Below are positions 1-10,910 of a DNA stretch of 64,000 bases, one piece after another. Numbering within the stretch: position 1 is the first letter of the stretch; every line of letters begins with the position of its first letter. The translations under genes were made by a program, and so were the position numbers. The stretch is from the NCBI GenBank assembly GCA_964036045.1, contig OZ038402.1:10278513-10342512 (forward strand). The letters are read 5' to 3'. The notes beneath the pieces are model-generated. The model saw nothing but the letters and a program-made list of their open reading frames with translations. It had not been told where the DNA came from and searched no databases. The stretch comes from Eutreptiella sp. 'Long Island Sound 2002' (taxonomy: Eukaryota > Euglenozoa > Euglenophyceae > Eutreptiales > Eutreptiaceae).

Positions 1-2000
1 GTCAATAACTTAAAGTATTCAATGAGCAAATTATGTAAATGTGGAAATCACTATTTCAAAGAAATACATTGCAGTAAATTGCAACAGACATGCTGTTCAA
101 ACAATGCAACTACAGGTAGGGGAATACTTTCCCTCAGAGGCTGAGTTGCTTTCAGATCCCCTTTCTAACCAAGCAAACCTGGCCTAACCCAACCTAAGAA
201 AAAAATTAGTGTGGTGTGCATATGTTTGCAATTCACCATTCCCCACGTTGCCTTGGACTTGTCTAGTCCAGTTAACCTACACTTAGCGTGGAGGTTGCCC
301 TGTTGCCCTGTTTTTGACGCCCTTGCTGTGCTTGCATGGGCTAGCCCCTGGGGCCATGCTTTGCGGGCTCACATACATGGACTGGGGCTCAGTGGCTGTG
401 GACTTCGGTCCCCCCCATCTCATTTTGCAATGGGTTTTCTGGGTTTCCAGATGTAATCACCTGCCAGTATGTACCCGTCATGGGTAAATGGGTCACCGCA
501 ACTGCCAGCTCTCCATCATCACACCAATGGATTTGCAAGTGGCCTGTAATCATCAGCATAGTCAGTTGTTCCTAAGGGGGCGCCACCCAGTCTGTTAGTG
601 GCCTGTCCTGCCCCCACCAGAAACCCTCGGCCGGGGGTTTGCTGGTTTACACCTCTCCCTTCCCGTGGTCAACTTGCAGATGCTCCATCTTACCTATCTA
701 TTGTATCTGCAAGTCGGGGAAAGGGATCACTGTGGTAATGCAATGTATTCCCTGCCGTTGGTGCAATGCTGTAATTTTGGCCATACAAATCTGTGTCCGT
801 TGCATTTGGCCATCAAAAGACCTGGTCCCCACCTTGGCGGGTAGCCGGTACCACTCACCGGTTGTTTTCCACTGACCAAACCTACAAGGTGAAGGGGAAC
901 ACACCATTTTGCCCTTGTGCTGCTGACGCCCAGGATAGGGGGCCCAGTTTCCCGCAGCCACAAAAATGCACGTTCACCTGCACAGAGAGCGCAATACAAC
1001 CTTCCCACCCTTGCTCACAGTGCACCCCAAGCACAGTGCAAAGACCCCTCCCCCACAGCCCCCCACCCTGCCCCCCTTCCCCCTCCCCCCAGTCGAACCC
1101 AACCAACCCACACACACCCTTACCCCCCCCCCCCCTGTGCAAGCACCAGGAAAGTCAGGAAAACCACGGTCAGACCGGGTCGCGGTGCCTCCACGCAATG
1201 CGCGGTACCAAACGAACGTATGTCACCGAAAACCTGCCCACACCTGACCCTAAGCACAATTGTCTTAACAGGGCACTGGAACACAATGTGCAGCATTTTT
1301 CAGCAAGTTCTGGAGGTCCTCACTGCCCATCAGGGGCATCAGAAGCTGTGGAATAGAAGCCCTTTCCAACCTTGCGCCTCATCTTGAACAACTGCACATG
1401 CTTGCCCTTTGAGGCAGGCTTTGGAGCAGGAGTAATGACATTAGTCATGGCTGAAAATCACATCAAAACAAACAGCAGTGGTTTGCAGTACCCAGCATAA
1501 TGTTGTCATGAGCAGGAGGACCTATCCCAAGTATGACACAGCCCCCGTTTCCTTCCACAATCGGCACATAATCAATCACATTCCGCTAAGCTTCTGACCA
1601 AAAAGACTGTGTTCAGAAAAACGACGGTCACACCGGGTCCCAGTGCTTAGAAAAGGCGGTGCTTGCGCAAGGGGGAGTGGGGGGGGGGGGGGTACAACAT
1701 CAGTTGAGAGCAAAGGACCCCGCAAGCCCGAGTCCATTCTGGGGACATTTTACTGCGGAGTGACTGTACAATACAAGTGGTGGTACAATAGGCTACCATA
1801 CCAGAAAGTAGTGTGAGACACTGCACTGTTTCTTCATACAGGGTCCAGACACAGATGAATGGGGGTTGTTTCATATTGTGTGTAGGCACCCCTGCCCCTT
1901 GTCCAAGCAACAGTAAATGACTAGAAATTGACGGAACCAGCGCCGAGTGTTGCTTGGACAAGGGTGTTGCGTACACGCCACAACTTGCATGATACATCTT
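1..2000. other. Unassigned region
   Basis: I see no supportable gene. Open frames are short, use non-ATG starts and have no recognisable domain. The stretch includes a C-rich tract near 1060-1135 and a G run near 1680-1692 that create proline- or glycine-rich spurious frames. Confidence 0.5.
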
Positions 2001-2324
2001 CGGCATGAGCCTAGTGTGGGGCATCGAATGCACGTCAGCGGAGCTGGAGCCTACACAGGCTGACGCAGCGTTTGCTGTATGCGAAATCATCACCGAGGAG
2101 GACGGGCACACGGACAACGGCGTGATCTGGGACACCATCAGACGAGGCGGAGCAAGTGGGGCAGGCGCGACACGGAGGACACGACCAGAAAAGAGGTACC
2201 CCGCCCCCTTGTCCTGCCCCAACCCAAGGAAGACGGTCCACCACCACCCCCTGGGGGACAGTTGCCAAATGACGGTCCCCCAGTCCCCCCTGGGGAACCC
2301 CACTACCACCGTACACGCACACTT

Positions 2325-2540
2325 TCAGGCACAGAAATTGCACTGCAAAACGAAAGAATGCAATAGCAGGACTGTCTTGCCTTCACGCTCATAAGAGATG
2401 CGGCGATGTGCATCGCCATGCTCTGAATATCTAACGACCTGCGCCAAAACAGGTTCCCCTGTGGAGTGGATGAACATTACATTCGTCCCAGGTGTAAACA
2501 TGGTTGTGCTGTCAAGTTCCATTTCATCGAAAGTGAGCAA
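2325..2540 (-). CDS. Short ORF, possible fragment of a Tudor/chromo-like fold
   Basis: A 71-codon frame whose composition is less biased than its surroundings. It contains the pattern PGTNVMFIHSTG followed by AQVVRYSEHG and RISYEREG, which resembles small beta-barrel folds of the Tudor or chromo type often attached to mobile-element proteins. The first codon of the frame is TTG and the first ATG is six codons inside, so the fragment probably starts elsewhere or is an exon. No splice partner was identified. A plus-strand frame of 129 codons (2005-2394) overlaps it and may be the real one instead, or neither may be. Confidence 0.15.
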   Translation of the reverse strand: MLTFDEMELDSTTMFTPGTNVMFIHSTGEPVLAQVVRYSEHGDAHRRISYEREGKTVLLLHSFVLQCNFCA

Positions 2541-2639
2541 GATGTCCTGCCAAGGGATATAAATGGCAGTGCCTCACAACACAGTCACCCACACAACAAC
2601 ACAGTGACCCATAACAAAAAATTTTGTATTGACCAAGTG

Positions 2640-2715
2640 ACGGTCCCCCAGCCCCCCCCCCCCCCGGGGAAGGACAGGGGGGGGGGGAGACAAAAGGGGG
2701 GGGGGACACACATGC
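2640..2715. repeat. C/G homopolymer-rich tract
   Basis: A C run of about 13 bases is followed by three G runs of 9 or more bases within 60 bp. Similar tracts recur across the window, and the length of each run is likely to be unreliable in assembly. Confidence 0.8.
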
Positions 2716-3014
2716 GGGGCGGGAGGAGACCCAGGGCGAATGGCAGATGAGAAGCGAAAGAAGAAGGCGTGGAGGAATCAAGAGACACGAACATGCAAGT
2801 GCATGAGAAAGAGAGCTGGGGCGCCCAGGTGGACAATCAGACTGTGTAAGGCGCTTGAAAAGCACCCGCGATGGACGGAAAGCGAAGGTCAAGGGGTGGG
2901 ACCACTGGCACAGGCCGTATGGAAAGCCATCCTGGGTTGTGACACCAATGGGGTAGTGGAGCTGAAAGCGCTGCACACGCTGAAGGTCAAAAAGGAGCGC
3001 AAGGGGGAATCCTT

Positions 3015-3036
3015 GCACTGCGCGCGCACTGCGCGC
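3015..3036 (+). repeat. Paired 11-bp GCGC-rich motif (ACT type)
   Basis: Two exact tandem copies of GCACTGCGCGC followed by TACTTTTAGACTATG. The same 22 bp plus flank recurs at 16266, and a CCG-type version with the same flank is at 4046. It marks the low-coordinate edge of the DDE transposon remnants. Confidence 0.75.
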
Positions 3037-3044
3037 TACTTTTA

Positions 3045-3560
3045 GACTATGTTCCCCCCCGAAGAGCCCTCAGGCACACCCCTTGGAAACGCTCTTAGAA
3101 TTAGGTGACCCAAACTGCCCCAGCTCAAGAAAGTTGCAAACTACCTTCCCTTCACATAGCATACATCATGCACAACTGGAAAAGCCATGAACAGCGCATT
3201 GGTCGCCACCCTCAACAACACACAACCGTCTTTCTGTTCCATTGTCAACTAAGTACAAATTGAGAATACGCAACTTGTGTGTACAACATGAAAAACTTGC
3301 AGAATTAAAGAAATGTCACATTGTCACATGTGTGTGTGTCAGTGCAATCCGTACAATATTGCAATTCACACTTGTCACACATGGAAATCTTTTAAGGGTC
3401 AGAATTGGTGCAACAAAGGGCACACACATCCCCATCATCACCCACAACATCCTCATCATCATTGTCCTCCTGTGTAGGTGCGGTCCATACATGTGCAGAA
3501 ACGTGTTCCCACGGACCATATGGAGGGTACCGCACCTGTCTTCGAATCAAAAATTGCTGC
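3045..3560 (-). pseudogene. DDE transposase remnant, copy A (C-terminal part and zinc finger)
   Basis: Minus-strand frames encode the end of the DDE domain (a QQFLIRRQVRYPPYGPWEH stretch), an acidic linker rich in Asp, and a cysteine-rich end with C-X2-C, then C-X2-C-X4-C-X2-C and T-H-T-C. The same order and near-identical residues occur in copy C at 16.3-17.2 kb. The first catalytic parts of the transposase are absent. The frame is broken, so it is a fossil. The DNA at 3045-3140 is almost identical to 4075-4170 and 16290-16390, showing these are copies of one family. Family placement (PIF/Harbinger-like DDE_Tnp_4) comes from copy B, which keeps more of the core. Confidence 0.6.
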
Positions 3561-3570
3561 AAATACAAGA

Positions 3571-3762
3571 GAGTCCCTAACCCCAACTCAAGGGGCCATG
3601 CAACAAAGCGTGGATTGCGAGTCCCTTACCCCAACTCAAGGAGCCACGCAACAAAGCGTGGATTGAGAGTCCCTAACCCCAACTCAAGGGGCCACACAAC
3701 AAAGCGTGGATTGCGAGTCCCTAACCCCGACTCCAGGGGCCACGCAACAAAGCATGGATTGG
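3571..3762. repeat. 48-bp tandem repeat, four units
   Basis: Four units with a 48-bp period, starting at about 3571, 3619, 3667 and 3715. Each contains CCACGC-AACAAA-GCGTGG or a close variant, a 6-bp inverted repeat around a 6-base spacer. Related units lie at 17000-17060 beside copy C of the transposon, so the array belongs to the transposon family. Confidence 0.8.
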
Positions 3763-4045
3763 ACAATTGGCCCGGTTTCCTCAATAGCACCGGAAGGTTG
3801 GCTACATCACCCTTCATAACCGCCGCCTTCTAAGGGATCCCATAGGGGTAGGGGTCGGAAATAGCCAAAGAACAGGATGTGGTGGAGATGAGCAAAAAAG
3901 AGTGAAAAGGGTGGAAATGGGTGACATTGGGTGAAAATCCAAAAATGCCATATCCCCAATGTGGAAAAAAGCATCAAAACCTACGCAACAGGGCAACAAT
4001 GATGCCCCTGGTGTCTCAAAGCATGGGTGTCCAGGGGGAATGTTT

Positions 4046-4067
4046 GCCCGGCGCGCGCCCGGCACGC
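4046..4067 (+). repeat. Paired 11-bp GCGC-rich motif (CCG type)
   Basis: One copy of GCCCGGCGCGC followed by a one-base variant, then the same TACTTTTAGACTATG flank as the ACT-type site at 3015. A second CCG-type pair, this one exact, lies at 4780-4801 at the other edge of copy B. Confidence 0.7.
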
Positions 4068-4072
4068 TACTT

Positions 4073-4765
4073 TTAGACTATGTTCCCCCCGAAGAGCCCC
4101 CAAGCACACCCCTTGGAAACACCCTTAGAATTAGGTGACCCAAATTGCCCCAGCTCAAGAAAGTTGCAAACTGGGGTACACAGTACCACTCTCGCTCCTT
4201 TAAGGGCGATCTTGGTCAACACCTTAGCAAGTTGGGAGAATGGGGGGTTAGGATAGCACAACCGCATCGATCTCCAGTAGAAGCGATAGGCGTTATTGAG
4301 GTATCGCGAACAGTAGAGCTGCATCATAACATTGGTCCCACAAGTGTGGGTGTCAATACATTCAGTACAATAGTGCTCCTTACACTCATCACAAACTGCG
4401 ACGGTGGAGCGTTCTGGCAACACAACACACACACTTCTGCCTCATCCTCTGCCTCATCTTGCGTGCCACAACCGAGCAAACAGCTGCTCAATGCGTGCCC
4501 TATACCACCCGTGCACGTCATTGTAACATTGTTGGCGGGCTGTCAAAGTGCCATTCTTTCTTCCAATGAATGGCACAATGACATGAATCTGGCCCTTATA
4601 AGCACCATCATGGCCCCCAAATTCGAAAACAAAGAAATCACCTCGGGTACGAGAAGGTCCATACCCATCCCAAATCAAAACATCTGTTGATGTCCCGGGG
4701 GCCAAGGGGCAAATCCATATAATATTGCCCAACATATCAACGGCAACAGTCCACCAGCAGGGCAC
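4073..4765 (-). pseudogene. DDE transposase remnant, copy B (DDE_Tnp_4-like with C-terminal zinc finger)
   Basis: The most informative of three copies. Reading the minus strand, a VDMLGNIIW segment and a STDVLIWDGYG segment resemble the region after the first catalytic Asp in PIF/Harbinger-type DDE_Tnp_4 transposases. HDGAYKG carries the expected second Asp. A LTARQQCYNDVHGWYRARIE stretch carries the third acidic residue (Glu) before LFARLW. After a frame change the cysteine-rich end follows: C-X2-C, an acidic spacer, then C-X2-C-X4-C-X2-C with H-T-C. The N-terminal part with the first catalytic Asp is missing and the frame is broken, so it cannot be active. It is flanked by CCG-type 11-bp motif pairs at 4046 and 4780. 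Transposase family is likely; the exact superfamily is less sure. Confidence 0.65.
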
Positions 4766-4779
4766 GGGTCACAAAAGAT

Positions 4780-4862
4780 GCCCGGCGCGCGCCCGGCGCG
4801 CTAACGTTCCCCCCCAGTACGGCTAGACGCCCAAATAGTTGCACTGTGCACGCACTGCGCAT
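4780..4862 (+). repeat. Two 11-bp motif pairs flanking a short spacer
   Basis: A CCG-type pair at 4780-4801 is followed about 40 bp later by a degenerate ACT-type pair at 4841-4862 that ends in GCGCATAAGGCGCCCCTC. A similar right-hand flank is found at 17453 (GAGGCGCC) and 5333 (ATGAGGCACCCTC). Confidence 0.6.
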
Positions 4863-5224
4863 AAGGCGCCCCTCAAGAGGGCTGAAAAGGGAAAGAGGCG
4901 AGCCAAAAGGGGGCAGGGAAGGAGCAAGGGGAGGGAAGACGACGATGACAGCCCGTTGTTCTCTGAATCTACCTCCCCCTCATCCTTGTCCAGTGACAAC
5001 ACCTCCTCGGACGACACCGGAGCCGGGGCCATGACGTCTCGTGGGGGCAGCAGCGCCGCGGTGCGGAGAGAAGGTGAAAGACCACCGGCAGCGGGTCCAA
5101 CACGGAATTCACCCTCATAGCAGGGTGGCACCACTTCAAATCCAAGAGAACGGGACACGTGTAGACCATCCTCAGGATGGTGGTACACAAGCAAAGGCAT
5201 TGACATAATATATAAGAGCCTCAC
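4823..5224 (-). CDS. Unrecognised ORF, Ser/Glu-rich tail
   Basis: A 133-codon frame. Its middle (near PPCYEGEFRVGP, then SSEEVLSLDKDEGEVDSENN) has a coding-like mix of residues. The end is low complexity and runs into the 11-bp motif, so the true 3' end is uncertain. I recognise no domain. It may be part of the neighbouring transposon or an exon of something else. Confidence 0.15.
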   Translation of the reverse strand: MRLLYIMSMPLLVYHHPEDGLHVSRSLGFEVVPPCYEGEFRVGPAAGGLSPSLRTAALLPPRDVMAPAPVSSEEVLSLDKDEGEVDSENNGLSSSSSLPLLLPCPLLARLFPFSALLRGALCAVRAQCNYLGV

Positions 5225-5239
5225 TAAACACCAGCCATT

Positions 5240-5650
5240 GGCGACCCATTCCTGGAGTTCAGTACCCTATGAGCGCTTTTGCACAACATTCGTTGTTGCC
5301 ATCTTTCTACGCCAATCGGGCTTAAATTACATCACGCGCACTGCGCATGAGGCACCCTCAGAAGTATCTCTGAGTAAAGGGGGGCTACACATACAACGCG
5401 GCGCCCCTCCCTCTCCCGGAGATGGAGTCAACAAGGTAAAGCACAAATGAAGGATACATATACAAAGCGGCGCCCCTCCCTCTCCTCTGAGTAAATAACA
5501 GCAAAGGGGGACAAGGAACAAAAACACGCAGTGCCTGCATGCTTTGCGGTATTCTACAAATCCAAAGCAGTAGAACCAACCATCTGGAGTGAATCATGCG
5601 CTCCTCAAATTCCAAGCACGGCAAACAGCCCAAAGAATTGTTGCTGGCTA
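5240..5650. other. Unassigned region with a degenerate motif copy
   Basis: No gene recognised. It holds a partial 11-bp motif at 5333-5349 followed by ATGAGGCACCCTC. It also has two related stretches near 5385-5440 and 5450-5490 containing GCGGCGCCCCTCCCTCTCC. Confidence 0.4.
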
Positions 5651-5653
5651 TGG

Positions 5654-6317
5654 GTATGTGGGCACCATTGCGCTGTCGCTGCAAATGGGAGCCTAATGTC
5701 ATGGAAATGCTTCAGTCACAAATGCTGCAACAAACGTGTGGGACAAACAGCGTTGTCTCCTGCCACAAATGGTGTCAGCACAACTTTGTAGAGTTTCATC
5801 CTCCCCTCTGCTGCTGTGTTGCAAAACCCAACTGTTGCTGGAAGATATAATTGGTCTTCAGGCAGCCGTCGACTCTCTGCTCGTCAGTGGGCGGGGAGGA
5901 GGGGCAGGGAAGGGGGGGTGGAGGCCAGAGAAGCGGAGCAAAATGGTCGGTCTGCTCCAGCTTTGCTCAGAAAATTGCCCCCCCCCCCCGCAATCCTCCC
6001 CCTTTTGTCAGGCTGTTGTGTTGCAAAACCCAACTGTTGCTGGAAGATATTATTGGTCTTCAAGCAGCCGTCAGGAACTTGTTGCCTCTCTGCTCACCCT
6101 GGGGGCAATGGCGATGGGAAGGGGGGAGGGGGGGGCAAGCCATAGAAGTGGAGCAACACAGTCGGTATGATCCAAAAGTGCTCAGAAAATTAGTTTCGTT
6201 CTGATTGTGTCTGGGCACCACTCCAGAAAATTCCGTAATCACGCTCTGGGCGTGGTGATGCCCCGTGCCGCATACTAACGGTTTCACCATTTCCCACACG
6301 AAGCCTGTTGTACAGGG
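5654..6317. repeat. 664-bp direct repeat, copy 1
   Basis: Nearly identical to 10246-10910. Differences I noticed are a C/T, an A/G and a T/A substitution and one extra C in a C run. Inside the unit, a segment of about 55 bp (around AACTGTTGCTGGAAGATAT) occurs twice, at about 5815 and 6017. Open frames inside are shadows rich in Cys or Gly created by the G/C runs; no protein family is recognisable. Identity ends abruptly after TACAGGG at 6317. Confidence 0.85.
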
Positions 6318-8260
6318 CTTCATTTTAAATGAGTTTAGTTTGGTTCCCAGCGAGCGCCTGGGATAAGAATTTTAAAGCAACACGGGATGGTTGACTTTGG
6401 TGGTGAAAGAGCGGTTGTGTATGCATGTTGTGCAAAGAGGTGAAAGTGTTTAGCTGTTCTGCACATGTGGTGGTTGGATATTGATCGAGGTAATGCACTG
6501 CTTTTGCGCGGTTGTTTGATAAGTGGATTCCATATGTGTCTACGGCACGCCATTGCTGCTCAGAAACAGCCATCCTTCTTGGCCTGCTTATTCCACTCAG
6601 AAGAAATATCCTGTCCCTGGTTGTACCGCGACTGTGGGATGCACTCTCTCAACCCTGCAACACGAACAATGCATGCAGGTAGACGTTGAAAATCCACATA
6701 TCGGCGATGTTGGCATTAGTGGTCGTGGTGGCAGTGGTGGCAGAGGCAGCTTTGGTGCTGCTGGAAGCAAATTTCTACAATGCATGTGGTTGCGCAGGAA
6801 GCAACCTTTGGCGGAAAAGCCTTCACATAGGCCTGCAGCAAATTGGTGTTGCAGTGAGACACGGCAAAATAATTGGCACGCACAGCCCCCTGCGCATCCA
6901 AACTGTGTGGCAAAATGCACCTATCCGCCTTCCACAATGTGCAGCAACAACAAGGGCCCTCTGCTGTGACACAGATGCAAATTTTTCGTAGAGAAGAAAC
7001 AGCTTTCTGTGCCTCGTTGAGAGCAGTGGATTTGTCTCTCTGCTTCGCAAAATCTACGCTCCGAACATACACGTGCATCTGTAGACCGGTGTCTGGGGGG
7101 GCGAGGGGGTGTTTACATAGCTTAGACGGATGTCTGGTTGTCGACAAGCGGAGTTGTTGCCACAGGTTTTGTTTTCTGCCGTGGGGTTGGGCTGAATTGT
7201 TCAGAGGAAAACCAGGCGGAGATGAACATGGAACATAAGATACCTGCTGCATGACCCCAGGGCATGGGCAGTGCGCCGCAGACTGCAGTCGTTGACAGTG
7301 GCACATGGTTCTGCTGTTTTGCTGCATGCTCTCGCATGGCAGGTCGTGTGGCATGGGTCTCGCAAGGCAGGCTGGGGCAAAGTTTCAAAAAAGGACTCAA
7401 GTATATGTAAACGTGAGACACACAGCAGTATACTCCTGCCACTCACCCCAGTGGGTGAGCCTAGTTTCACGGAAACGAAGGTTCTATGCCATCTTGGCCT
7501 GTGTCACACAAAGGGCATAGGCTGACTTTTTTTTCCATGGGGGCACATTCCTCCCATCACACATTCCCCCAGAGCCAGCGCAGCCACAACATGCGCCTGG
7601 TGCCTTTTATGTGTCACCGGGAGACCCAGTGTACCTGTCCGTTCCATGGCCCTGCTGCTGGGCCAAACTCACAACTGGTTGCAAACCTCGACATACTCCC
7701 ATCTGGTCGAAAACAGGGGCCGCATGCAGGTCAATAAGGCGCTCCACACATGCACATCCTGGTGTGCATATGCAGCAATGGGGGCCCCAATGTTCGGCAG
7801 TTCGGCTGATAAACACGCCAAAGTCAAGCATCGTCATAATTCCAATCTGGCACTTGTGTTCGCCTAATTACCTTCGCTGGGCCAAGTTTTGTCGGCCACA
7901 AACTCTAGCCTAAACAGTACAGTACATGGGGACTGAGGGCCCTTTTGGTGGGGGGGACTGAAGAGTTCACCAGTACTCAAGATAGTTCTTGGAAATTGGG
8001 CGACTCACGTATATGATACACTGGATCCCTGGAAGTCAGGGCACAGGGCACAGACCCATAGCTCATATACATGTAATGTAGAGGCGCTCTCTAGTGCGTA
8101 CATGGGGGCTGAAGACCTTTGGCTGTCTGGTAAGCTTGCAGGATGCTGGCACTCACTTGGCCAACCTGCCACACAAGTCCTCCGGCTCTCAAAGGAGATC
8201 ATGGGTCAGGCAGGTGTGTGAATGTGGATTAGTGTGTTGAAGCTAGTTCATCTTCTTTTC
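6318..8260. other. Unassigned region
   Basis: Several overlapping frames of 60-210 codons exist on both strands but none shows a domain, consistent codon bias or a plausible start. Nothing else recognisable was found. Confidence 0.4.
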
Positions 8261-8263
8261 CTA

Positions 8264-9025
8264 ATGGAACTAAAATCGGTGCTGAACTCATCCGCTGAGG
8301 CAGAGTCTTCAAAAAATTCTGTGCTATCTGAGAGATAATCAGGGCCTATTTCCCTCATTTTCAATTCAATTGATGAACAGACTGATGCCTGGTCTTCGTT
8401 AAGAGATTCGGGGTCTCGCCACTGTCATACACCGCACAGTTAGACAAAGTGGGGACATCTTACGTCCTTTTTCCGCTAGCTGGTCCACCTTCTCATTTCC
8501 CTCAATGACCACATGACTAGGAACCTTGAAAACAGGGGGTGGGGGGGGGCATAGAAAGAGCATCTCTGCAACACTGAACGTGGCAAGTGCATTTCCCCCC
8601 TCATTTTCTGACCGGTTCACCTGCTCTTTTTGTTCACAACTGTGGCCATCCGTTGGTGACCTGTAGCAAAAAAGGTGTTTAAGAGCAAAAAAAAAAACTT
8701 GAAGAGAATTTGTGGATGTGTGATAACACAAGCTATGCTGGTGTGCAGGTGTCTGCGACGCCTGATGCATGTTCTGAACGACGGTGATGAAGACAGGGGT
8801 GATAGGGGGCTTCTTCCTGATGTGTAACCCTCTCATGCGGGCCAAGGATACATGGTTTCTTTGCTGGTGGAGAGGAGTGGATTGATGTCGGGCTGCCCCC
8901 TCCGGCTGTGTGCAGGAATCAGCAATGTTTTGCCGTGTGACCGGCGGGTGGTTCTTGGGCAGTGTTTTCAAGCCAAAAAGTGCTGTGGGACCAGGGGGTG
9001 GTAGCGAGGAAATTTTTTTCGGCAC
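8264..9025 (-). pseudogene. LINE-type retrotransposon remnant: RNase H end and acidic tail
   Basis: The minus strand encodes KVPSHVVIEGNEKVDQLAEK, the C-terminal signature of retroelement RNase H (a hydrophobic-P-S-H start, then G-N-E-x-x-D-x-L-A). After a one-base frame change near 8400, a frame rich in Asp, Glu and Ser runs to a stop near 8264. A comparable RNase H end is present in the element at 31-33 kb. Upstream sequence (8750-8830) resembles 10900-11000 at DNA level, so the family is dispersed. No RT domain is visible here. It is broken and presumably inactive. Confidence 0.55.
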
Positions 9026-9029
9026 CTTG

Positions 9030-10245
9030 CATCAGGTGACATGTGCCTTTCCTTTCCCACAGTCAAATGCATGGACAAGTGAACACTGAACGACACAATT
9101 TCAGCAATTTGGGATGACTGCACAAACAAATGTGCATGGAATGAACCAATGTTCAACTGCTTCATGAACAGGCCCACTCAGGAGAATCAGGTATCACCGG
9201 AATAGACAGGACAGTTTTGTAAAAGAAGCAGCCATTTGTATTCAATCTGCACTGTATCAGACTGAGCAGCTGGACGCAAAACAGTGACTGCAACAAGAGT
9301 GCCATCAGATTGCCGGTAAAAGACAACCTGCAGTGTACATGGTAATTCTGTGAAAAATTAATGTCCGGAAACGTGCCATATGACCAGGGGGTGGTTCTTG
9401 CACATGACAGTCCTTGCACACCGGGAGTACCATGCATAGCCAGAAGGGGTCATGACGGATTGAAATCCATGGGCCCATGGCCAAGGGCCATGAGGGTGCC
9501 TCAACGCACCGCGCACCCGCACCGCGCGCTTCAGTAGACGTGTCACTTGCCGATGTACTGCACAACTTTTCAGACAGGAACGCGGTGGCCCAAGGGGTTT
9601 TGTGAAATGATAAGTGCAACTTGAAAATGTTGGGTGTCATCCTGCGGCGCAACATTGAGGCTCTCAGTCTCAGGACAATCCTGAACGTCAGCTGCAACTA
9701 CTCTGGACCCGACGGCAGCGGTAGGCGGTGGGGACGGACAACGTTCGGAAGTGGGGGACTCCACGCGCACAATGGGGAAGGTGAGCCGCTCCACGAGGCA
9801 ATCACAGGAAAGCTGCGTATGGCCTGAGCGCTAGTAGCTGATGGGGACACACTGCGGTAAGGATAAGAGGCCCACAACAATGGCAGGCACACGTTCCCCT
9901 GTGGTGCCTCTCAGGTAAAGGACATTTGGTAAAAGACATTACTGCCCGGCGCCAACAGGTCAGCATTGATTGCCATGTGTCCTGTGCAAAGCAAAGGATG
10001 CAAAACATAGTCGCACCGATACTTTCGAATGCACAAGGTGCCTCGCTGCCCACTCTTACACCCCGACATTGATAGTTCCGCCCAAACACAACAATTGGCC
10101 GCCCATTTGTGATGTTAAGACTCCTATGACCGCTTTTGGGCAACATTCCATGGGTACCACGAACCGGGCTAAAGTCGCACCGCAGGCCGGACCGCACGTA
10201 CCGCATGCAAGGCACCCTCCATGCTGTGCAATTTTTTTTCCATGA
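9030..10245. other. Unassigned region with a motif pair
   Basis: No gene recognised. An ACC-type version of the 11-bp motif (GCACCGCGC twice, separated by three bases) lies at 9506-9529. The inverted repeat CATGGCC-AAG-GGCCATG near 9477 recurs near 11011. Confidence 0.4.
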
Positions 10246-10910
10246 GTATGTGGGCACCATTGCGCTGTCGCTGCAAATGGGAGCCTAATGTCATGGAAAT
10301 GCTTCAGTCACAAATGCTGCAACAAATGTGTGGGACAAACAGCGTTGTCTCCTGCCACAAATGGTGTCAGCACGACTTTGTAGAGTTTCATCCTCCCCTC
10401 TGCTGCTGTGTTGCAAAACCCAACTGTTGCTGGAAGATATAATTGGTCTTCAGGCAGCCGTCGACTCTCTGCTCGTCAGTGGGCGGGGAGGAGGGGCAGG
10501 GAAGGGGGGGTGGAGGCCAGAGAAGCGGAGCAAAATGGTCGGTCTGCTCCAGCATTGCTCAGAAAATTGCCCCCCCCCCCCCGCAATCCTCCCCCTTTTG
10601 TCAGGCTGTTGTGTTGCAAAACCCAACTGTTGCTGGAAGATATTATTGGTCTTCAAGCAGCCGTCAGGAACTTGTTGCCTCTCTGCTCACCCTGGGGGCA
10701 ATGGCGATGGGAAGGGGGGAGGGGGGGGCAAGCCATAGAAGTGGAGCAACACAGTCGGTATGATCCAAAAGTGCTCAGAAAATTAGTTTCGTTCTGATTG
10801 TGTCTGGGCACCACTCCAGAAAATTCCGTAATCACGCTCTGGGCGTGGTGATGCCCCGTGCCGCATACTAACGGTTTCACCATTTCCCACACGAAGCCTG
10901 TTGTACAGGG
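10246..10910. repeat. 664-bp direct repeat, copy 2
   Basis: Second copy of the 5654-6317 unit, same orientation, offset 4592-4593 bp. It continues past the shared end into sequence related to 8750-8830, which copy 1 lacks. Copy 2 may therefore preserve more of the parent element. Confidence 0.85.

Noticed and set aside
3571-3762. CRISPR-like array (48-bp period with a small hairpin)
   Set aside because: Units are wholly repetitive without unique spacers, the genome is eukaryotic and the array lies in a transposon.
5206-5222. TATA box (ATAATATATAAGAG)
   Set aside because: No gene begins downstream on the plus strand at a plausible distance.
5815-6073. Cys-rich secreted peptide encoded in the 664-bp repeat
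   Set aside because: The Cys codons come from a TGTTGC-rich phrase that is itself duplicated, three frames are open at once and no start is convincing.
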